A stretch of DNA of 64,000 bases from Variovorax paradoxus (GTDB lineage Bacteria; Pseudomonadota; Gammaproteobacteria; Burkholderiales; Burkholderiaceae_C), in contig NZ_JXQQ01000025.1 of NCBI RefSeq assembly GCF_000834655.1, positions 1 through 64,000 on the forward strand, given 5' to 3'. The notes below the pieces were generated by a model. The model was not told the origin of the DNA and made no database searches. It saw nothing but the letters and a program-made list of their open reading frames with translations. This document shows positions 58,962 to 64,000 of this stretch, one piece after another. The translations under genes were made by a program, and so were the position numbers. Positions within the stretch are counted from its first letter, which is position 1; each line of letters opens with the position of its first letter.

Positions 58962-60233
58962 CTAACGCTCTTTGCGCAGGAACAGGCGCGAGAGGGTCTG
59001 CGCGGTCTGCTCGCGCGATGCGGCATCGCCCGAATGCAGCTCGGCCATCGCGCCGTGCATCATCTTCTGCGTGAGCCCGCGCGACATCGCCTCGAGCACC
59101 GCATCGACCGATTCGCCCTTGGCCAGGAGCTTGCGGGCCCGCGCCATCTCGGCGGCGCGCCACTCGTCGGCCTGTGCATTGAGCTGCTGGATCAGCGGCA
59201 CGGCGCCGCGCTGTCCCAGCCAGTGCATGAAGTTCTGCACGCCCGCGTCGATGATCACTTCGGCCTGCGCCACCGCGGCCTGGCGGTTGGCCTGGCCTTG
59301 CTGCACGACCTGCGCGAGGTCGTCGACCGTGTAGAGATAGACGTCTTCGAGCGCCTTGACTTCGGGCTCGATGTCGCGCGGCACTGCCAGGTCGACCATG
59401 AACATCGGACGGTGCTTGCGTGCCTTGAGCGCGCGTTCGACGGCACCCAGGCCGATGATCGGCAGCGTGCTCGCGGTGCAGCTGATCACGATGTCGAATT
59501 CGGCGAGCCGCGCCGGCAGGTCGGCCAGCCGCATCGCCTCGCCGCCGAAGCGCGTGGCGAGCTTTTCGCCGCGCTCCAGCGTGCGGTTGGCGATGGCGAT
59601 GGACTTCGGCTCCTTGGCAGCGAAGTGCGTGGCCGCGAGGTCGATCATTTCGCCTGCGCCGACGAACAGCACGCGCGTCTTGCGCAGGTCTTCGAAGAGT
59701 TGTCCGGCCAGCCGCACGGCCGCGGCCGCCATGCTGATGGAATGCGCGCCGATCTCGGTGGCCGTGCGCACTTCCTTCGCCACGGCGAACGAGCGCTGGA
59801 ACAGCTGGTTGAGCGTGGTGCCCAGGGCGCCGACGGTTTCCGCCGCGCGCACCGCGTCTTTCATCTGGCCGAGGATCTGGGCCTCGCCGAGCACCATCGA
59901 ATCGAGCCCGCTGGCCACGCGGAAGACGTGGCGCGCGGCCTCGTCGTCGTGCAGGGTGTAGGCATGCGAGCGCAGCAGGGCGGGAGCCACGCCGCCGCTC
60001 TGTGCCAGCCAGCCGACCGTGTGGTCGAGGGCGATGTGCTCGGAGGCGCAGTAGATCTCGGTGCGGTTGCAGGTCGAGATGATCGCGGCCTCCACCTGGG
60101 GGTGGCGCCCGCCGGCAAAGGAGCTGCGCAGGCTCTGCAGGGTCGGGGCGATCTGGTCGAGCGCGAACGCAAAACGACCGCGCAGATCGAGCGGCGCGGT
60201 CGTGTGGTTCAAGCCTAGAGCCCAGACAGACAT
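58962..60233 (-). CDS. hemA: glutamyl-tRNA reductase HemA
   Basis: This 423-residue enzyme starts tetrapyrrole synthesis. Catalytic C55 is in [11 protein letters not shown]; also seen are [18 protein letters not shown], the NADPH loop [11 protein letters not shown] and the C-terminal dimerisation helix. The ATG at 60233 ([14 protein letters not shown]) is the conserved start. A TATAAT sits just eight bases before it and no ribosome site is visible, suggesting a leaderless mRNA. Confidence 0.96.
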   Translation of the reverse strand: MSVWALGLNHTTAPLDLRGRFAFALDQIAPTLQSLRSSFAGGRHPQVEAAIISTCNRTEIYCASEHIALDHTVGWLAQSGGVAPALLRSHAYTLHDDEAARHVFRVASGLDSMVLGEAQILGQMKDAVRAAETVGALGTTLNQLFQRSFAVAKEVRTATEIGAHSISMAAAAVRLAGQLFEDLRKTRVLFVGAGEMIDLAATHFAAKEPKSIAIANRTLERGEKLATRFGGEAMRLADLPARLAEFDIVISCTASTLPIIGLGAVERALKARKHRPMFMVDLAVPRDIEPEVKALEDVYLYTVDDLAQVVQQGQANRQAAVAQAEVIIDAGVQNFMHWLGQRGAVPLIQQLNAQADEWRAAEMARARKLLAKGESVDAVLEAMSRGLTQKMMHGAMAELHSGDAASREQTAQTLSRLFLRKER

Positions 60234-60240
60234 GGGCGTG

Positions 60241-60246
60241 ATTATA
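60241..60246 (-). promoter_or_regulatory. candidate -10 element for hemA
   Basis: TATAAT on the minus strand in TTTTATAATCACGCCC, seven bases between it and the hemA ATG. With normal spacing, transcription would begin at or beside the start codon. Confidence 0.4.
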
Positions 60247-60358
60247 AAATCAGCAGCGGCCCGGGGCTTGCCGAGGGACAAATGGCTTTCCCTATAACAG
60301 CCATAACCTTCGTCGCATGTGAGCGGCGCCTCCCTCTCACCCCCTTTCCGACTGCCCG

Positions 60359-60637
60359 ATGGACCTGCCGGCCCTCTTCGATCACCTGCTTAATTTTGTG
60401 GCACCCGCGGCGTTCATCGCCCTGGTGCTGGCCCTCGTGGGCCGGTTCCTGGGCGGGCGCCGGGCGGGCGTTCCGCGCTGGTGGGTGCAATGGGCCATCA
60501 CGTTTGCGGCCGGCGTCGGGGTCCTGGTTCTCGGCCTGGTGGTGTTCGGGAGCGATGGGGTGATGGCGACCTATGCGGCGCTCGTGGCGGTCTGCGGCAC
60601 CGTGCAATGGCTCGCGATGCGCGGCTGGCGCCGCTGA
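60359..60637 (+). CDS. small hypothetical membrane protein
   Basis: This 92-residue protein has three hydrophobic helices (about residues 12-31, 42-62 and 70-86) joined by a basic loop (GRRAGVPRW). I recognise no named family. It is divergent from hemA and converges with the GNAT gene seven bases away. A small integral inner-membrane protein is likely. Confidence 0.55.
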   Translation: MDLPALFDHLLNFVAPAAFIALVLALVGRFLGGRRAGVPRWWVQWAITFAAGVGVLVLGLVVFGSDGVMATYAALVAVCGTVQWLAMRGWRR

Positions 60638-60644
60638 AGCCGGG

Positions 60645-61157
60645 TCAGCCCAGCCGGCGGACCATGTAGACCGAGGTGCCGGGATAGGTCGCGAGCCGGG
60701 CCTGTTGCGCCGGGTCTGCCGGCTGCGTCGCCACATACCCCTGCCGCTCCCAGAAGCCCACCGACGCCTGCACCGACACCAGCGTCGACTGCCGCCATCC
60801 GGCCTGCACCGCGTGCTCCCACGCATGCCGCACGAGCCGCGGCCCGAGGCCAAGCCCGGAAGCGGCCGGGTGCACCGCCAGGTCGTGCAGGTACAGCGCG
60901 TCGGCTGCCGCCGCGACCTCGAACTCGCCATGCAGCGCAGTGAGCTTGCCGGCGATCGAGGGATAGGCCGCCAGGTAGGCCCTGACCTCTCCCTCGTGCC
61001 CGGCGACCCAGCCCGTCTCCGGCGCCGCAGCCAGTCGCCGCGCGATCAGCGCACCGTCTTCCACGAAGTCCGCGCCGTAGCAGGCGAGCTGAATCGTGAG
61101 CACCGAGTCCAGATCGTCCGCGCGCATCGCACGCACGAAGACAGTGCCTGTCGCCAT
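60645..61157 (-). CDS. GNAT-family N-acetyltransferase
   Basis: This 170-residue GNAT protein has VRAMRADDLDSVLTIQLACYG at the start, the beta4 strand LYLHDLAVHPAASGLGLGPRLVR with the acetyl-CoA pyrophosphate loop (degenerate Q/RxxGxG/A), and the C-terminal VSVQASVGFWERQGYV. The substrate is unknown. Its ATG overlaps the stop of the ABC ATPase gene (TGATG), so it belongs to the transporter operon and may modify the transported compound. Confidence 0.88.
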   Translation of the reverse strand: MATGTVFVRAMRADDLDSVLTIQLACYGADFVEDGALIARRLAAAPETGWVAGHEGEVRAYLAAYPSIAGKLTALHGEFEVAAAADALYLHDLAVHPAASGLGLGPRLVRHAWEHAVQAGWRQSTLVSVQASVGFWERQGYVATQPADPAQQARLATYPGTSVYMVRRLG

Positions 61158-61951
61158 CAGGCCAGCAGCAGCTTGTCGTCGTCGAGCTTTTCGCCGCGCG
61201 TCTGCTCGAACATGCGCAGCAGGTCGGGCACATCCAGGCCCGCGCGTTCCGGCCCGGCCACGTCGAGGATCACCTGCCCCTCGTGCAGCATCACCGTGCG
61301 CGAACCGTAGTCCAGCGCTTGCCGCATGCTGTGCGTCACCATCATCGCGGTGAGCTGGCTGCCTTCGACGATCTTGGCGGTCAGCTCCAGCACGAACGCG
61401 GCGGTCTTGGGGTCCAGCGCGGCGGTGTGCTCGTCCAGCAGCAGGATGCGCGAGGGCTTGAGCGACGCCATCAGCAGGCTCACCGCCTGCCGCTGTCCGC
61501 CCGAGAGCAATCCGATGCGGTCGGCCAGCCGGTTTTCCAGACCGAGCTTGAGGATCGACAGCTTCTCGCGAAACAGCTCGCGCAGGTTGCGATTCAGCGA
61601 AAAGCCGAAACCCCTGCGCTCGCCGCGCTTCCACGCCAGCGCCATGTTCTCCTCGATGGTCAGCGCCTCGCAGGTGCCGGCCATCGGGTCCTGGAACACG
61701 CGGGCCACCATGCCCGAGCGCTGCCAGGCGTTCATGCGCGTCACGTCCTTGCCGTCGATCTCGATGCTGCCCTTGTCGACGATCAGGTCGCCGCTCACCG
61801 CATTGAGAAAAGTCGACTTGCCCGCGCCGTTCGAGCCGATCACGGTGACGAACTGGCCGGTCGGAATTTCCAGGCTGAGGCCGCGCAGCACGCGGTTCTC
61901 GATCGGCGTGCCCGGGTTGAAAGTCATCTCCAGTTGTTGGGCGCGCAGCAT
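61157..61951 (-). CDS. ABC transporter ATP-binding protein (TrpZ-like)
   Basis: This 264-residue ATPase has Walker A GSNGAGKST (residues 39-47), signature LLSGGQRQAVSLLM and Walker B ILLLDEHTAALDPKT; the Glu-His pair (DEH) replaces the more common DEP. It resembles ATPases paired with TrpX/TrpY-type receptor and permease. Its start lies directly on the permease stop (ATGA-type overlap). Confidence 0.92.
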   Translation of the reverse strand: MLRAQQLEMTFNPGTPIENRVLRGLSLEIPTGQFVTVIGSNGAGKSTFLNAVSGDLIVDKGSIEIDGKDVTRMNAWQRSGMVARVFQDPMAGTCEALTIEENMALAWKRGERRGFGFSLNRNLRELFREKLSILKLGLENRLADRIGLLSGGQRQAVSLLMASLKPSRILLLDEHTAALDPKTAAFVLELTAKIVEGSQLTAMMVTHSMRQALDYGSRTVMLHEGQVILDVAGPERAGLDVPDLLRMFEQTRGEKLDDDKLLLA

Positions 61952-62847
61952 CAGTTCTTCCCCTTGAACAAGCCGCCCAGCTTGCGCTTGTAGGCGGGCA
62001 CCAGCAGCGCGAACGCCACCAGCACGGCGGTCACCAGGTTCAGGTCCTGCGCCTGCAGGCCCATGAAGTCGGTGTTCAGCGCCATCGCGATGAAGAAGCG
62101 GTAGAGGAGGGCCCCCAGCACGCAGGCCAGCGTGGTGATCACCATGCTGCGCGCGGGCAGCAGCGTCTCGCCGATGATCACCGCGGCCAGGCCGATCACG
62201 ATCGTGCCCACACCCATCGAGATGTCGGCCGTGCCCTGGCTCTGCGCGAAGAGCGCGCCAGCCAGCGCCACCAGCGCGTTGGAGAGCGCCAGACCCGCCA
62301 TCGTGTGGAAGTCCGTCGAGATGCCCTGGGCCCGCGCCATTCGTGCGTTGCCGCCGGTGGCGCGCATCGCCAGGCCCGCTTCGGAAGCGAAGAACATGTC
62401 GACCACGATCTTCGCGACGATCACGATCAGGAGCAGCAACAGCGGCTTGGCCCATTGCTCGGGCATGCCGCCGAAGTCAACCATGGTGAACACGGTCGGC
62501 TCGGTGATGAGCGCCACGTTGGGCTTGCCCATCACGCGCAGGTTGACCGAGTACAGCGCGATCATCACCAGGATGCTCGCGAGCAACTGCATGATCTTGA
62601 GCTTGACATTGAGCCAGGCCGTGACCCAGCCCGACGCGGCGCCCGCCACGCAGGCCACCGCCGTAGCGGCGGCGGGGTTCCAGCCCAGGACGATCAGTGT
62701 CGCGGCCACGGCGGCGCCCAGCGGAAAGCTGCCGTCCACCGTGAGGTCGGGGAAGTTGATGATGCGAAACGACATGAAGACGCCCAACGCGACCAGTCCG
62801 AATATCAGACCGATCTCGATGGCGCCCAGCGAAGCGATGAGCGACAT
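61951..62847 (-). CDS. ABC transporter permease (TrpY-like)
   Basis: This 298-residue permease of the BPD_transp_2 (branched-chain-type) family has about eight to nine helices, with SFRIINFPDLTVDGSFPLGAA near the start and a conserved RATGGNARMARAQGI cytoplasmic loop that contacts the ATPase. It lies 15 bases after the receptor gene. A single permease gene suggests a homodimer. Confidence 0.92.
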   Translation of the reverse strand: MSLIASLGAIEIGLIFGLVALGVFMSFRIINFPDLTVDGSFPLGAAVAATLIVLGWNPAAATAVACVAGAASGWVTAWLNVKLKIMQLLASILVMIALYSVNLRVMGKPNVALITEPTVFTMVDFGGMPEQWAKPLLLLLIVIVAKIVVDMFFASEAGLAMRATGGNARMARAQGISTDFHTMAGLALSNALVALAGALFAQSQGTADISMGVGTIVIGLAAVIIGETLLPARSMVITTLACVLGALLYRFFIAMALNTDFMGLQAQDLNLVTAVLVAFALLVPAYKRKLGGLFKGKN

Positions 62848-62862
62848 AAAGAAGCTGGCTTC

Positions 62863-63843
62863 TTACTTCGTGGCCACGACCTTGGCGGTCTTGAGCAGCG
62901 AGTCGGACAGCGTGACGCCCTGCGCCTTGGCGGCGGTGGGGTTCACCACCAGCTCGAAGTTGGTGCTGGTCTGCGAAGCGATGGTGCCGGGCTTCTCGCC
63001 CTTCAGGATGCGCACGACGATCTTGCCGGTCTGGCGGCCGATGTCGCTGTAATTCAGGCCCAGTGCCGCCACGGCGCCCCGCTCGACCGTGGCCGTGTCC
63101 GCTGCCACCACCGGCAGCTTGGCTTGCTGGGCGACCTTCACGATGCCTTCGAAGGCCGAGACCACGTTGTTGTCGGTCGGCGTGTAGATCACGTCGGCCT
63201 TGCCCACCAGGCTCTGCGCGGCGGTCGGCACGTCCACGGTGCGGGCGGCGGCGGCCTCGACCACGGTCATGCCTGCATCGGCCGCAGCCTTCTTGAGCGA
63301 GGCGACGATCGCCACCGAATTGGCTTCGCCGGGGCTGTAGATCACGCCGATGCGCTTGGCGTTAGGCACCACCTGCTTGATGAGGCCGATGTGTTTTTCC
63401 AGCGGCGAGAGGTCCGACACGCCGGTCACGTTGGTGCCGGTGGCATCCCAGTTCTTCACCAGCTTGGCCGCCACCGGGTCGGTGATGGCCGAGTAGACGA
63501 CCGGAATCGTCTTGGTGGAAGCCACCACGGCCTGCGCCGACGGCGTGGCGATCGCGACGATCACGTCGGGCGCATCGCCCACGTACTTGCGGGCGATCTG
63601 CGCGGCGGTGCCCACGTTGCCCTGCGCGCTCTGGTAGGTGAACTTGAGGTTCTTGCCTTCTTCGTAGCCCGCCGCCTTGAGCTCCGCCTTCACACCGTCG
63701 CGCACCGCGTCGAGCGCCGGGTGCTCGACGATGGCCGTCACGGCCACCGACTTGGTGTCGGCCGCAAAGGAGGGCGCAGAGGCCAGCATGCCGAGGGCCA
63801 AGGCGACGGCGCTGAAAGGGGTGCGAAGCAGGGCGTTTTTCAC
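62863..63843 (-). CDS. ABC transporter substrate-binding protein (TrpX-like, PF04392 type)
   Basis: This 326-residue periplasmic receptor has a signal peptide (LLRTPFSAVALALGMLASAPSFAA) and the ABC_sub_bind family signatures VAVTAIVEHPALDAVRDGVKAEL, IPVVYSAITDPVAA and VTGVSDLSPLEKHI. In Firmicutes the set is TrpXYZ, for tryptophan; in proteobacteria the ligand is often not tryptophan. The start is GTG at 63843 with GGAGACC upstream; an ATG 19 codons earlier would spoil the signal. A possible sigma-54 promoter lies about 95 bases upstream. Confidence 0.9.
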   Translation of the reverse strand: MKNALLRTPFSAVALALGMLASAPSFAADTKSVAVTAIVEHPALDAVRDGVKAELKAAGYEEGKNLKFTYQSAQGNVGTAAQIARKYVGDAPDVIVAIATPSAQAVVASTKTIPVVYSAITDPVAAKLVKNWDATGTNVTGVSDLSPLEKHIGLIKQVVPNAKRIGVIYSPGEANSVAIVASLKKAAADAGMTVVEAAAARTVDVPTAAQSLVGKADVIYTPTDNNVVSAFEGIVKVAQQAKLPVVAADTATVERGAVAALGLNYSDIGRQTGKIVVRILKGEKPGTIASQTSTNFELVVNPTAAKAQGVTLSDSLLKTAKVVATK

Positions 63844-63935
63844 GTGAGGGTCTCCGGATGGGGGAATGGGTGCGTCTGGAATGAAGCCGCCGGCGTGCAC
63901 CGGGGCGGGGAATTCAGCGGGGTCGGGCGTTGCGC

Positions 63936-63951
63936 TGCAACCCGGCAGCCT
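63936..63951 (-). promoter_or_regulatory. possible sigma-54 promoter for the ABC operon
   Basis: Minus-strand AGGCTGCCGGGTTGCA has GG-N10-GC spacing and a full -12 TTGCA, but a weak -24 region (AGGCTG for TGGCAC). Predicted start near 63925. Confidence 0.4.
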
Positions 63952-63970
63952 CGAAGTCTAGATCGTACTT

Positions 63971-63987
63971 TGCACAATTAAGGTGCA
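63971..63987. promoter_or_regulatory. NtrC-type box upstream of the ABC operon
   Basis: TGCACAATTAAGGTGCA is a 17-base dyad with the exact TGCAC-N7-GTGCA form of NtrC sites. It lies 46-62 bases upstream of the predicted sigma-54 start. It is the only upstream element seen before the right edge. Confidence 0.5.
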
Positions 63988-64000
63988 TGGACGGCTAGTG

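Overview
The window is GC-rich chromosomal DNA from a betaproteobacterium. Gene order and content (a Comamonadaceae-type porin, a Bug solute receptor, ureA-hupE/ureJ-ureBCEFG, secA-argJ, pilBCD-coaE, a prfA-prmC-grxD-hemA neighbourhood) fit a Variovorax-like member of the Comamonadaceae. That placement is inferred from gene content only. There are no rRNA genes, CRISPR arrays, phage genes or insertion sequences; the only RNA gene is a tRNA-Pro.

Layout. 1-13.2 kb is an envelope region: a BI-1/YccA membrane protein (cut by the left edge), a baeS-baeR-yccS set, a BamA paralog in an operon with an orphan BaeR-like regulator, a NERD-domain protein, a porin and several small secreted or membrane proteins. 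A 23-base motif occurs as an inverted pair before baeS, once before the BamA paralog and once before the porin, which suggests one envelope regulon. 13.2-18.4 kb is the urease operon (minus strand: ureA, hupE/ureJ, ureB, ureC, ureE, ureF, ureG) behind a near-consensus sigma-54 promoter; ureD is not present. Divergent from it, 18.5-23.2 kb encodes a 1202-residue fusion of an NCS1 transporter, a Cys-rich module, a histidine kinase and a receiver, followed by a LuxR-type response regulator.

24-30.2 kb is an amino-acid catabolism region: a LysR regulator divergent from a threonine-synthase-like PLP enzyme and a Bug receptor, then a YheO/DauR-like regulator divergent from a second PLP enzyme, then an ornithine-cyclodeaminase-family gene. 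Matching dyads before the second PLP gene and the cyclodeaminase-family gene suggest joint control.

30.2-46.3 kb is core housekeeping (dciA-like, secA, argJ, a DUF815 ATPase, a MutT-type NUDIX gene, yacG, zapD, coaE, pilD, pilC, pilB). Two polysaccharide or lipid O-acylation modules sit inside it: an OafA-type acyltransferase/SGNH protein, and an MBOAT plus AlgX/AlgJ-like pair. 46.4-54.6 kb carries tRNA-Pro, ispB, rplU-rpmA-obgE, proB, a CNP1-like lipoprotein, rppH, proS and a lytic transglycosylase. 54.7-64 kb carries a CorC/HlyC-type CBS protein, a cupin, grxD, prmC, prfA, hemA, small or GNAT genes and a TrpXYZ-like ABC transporter whose upstream region has an NtrC-type box and a possible sigma-54 promoter.

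Two themes recur. One is nitrogen control: urease, the transporter-kinase fusion and the terminal ABC transporter. The other is envelope maintenance: BaeSR, the BamA paralog, the porin and the O-acylation modules. Four copies of one dispersed palindromic intergenic element (about 80 bp) and one 188-bp imperfect inverted repeat lie between genes.
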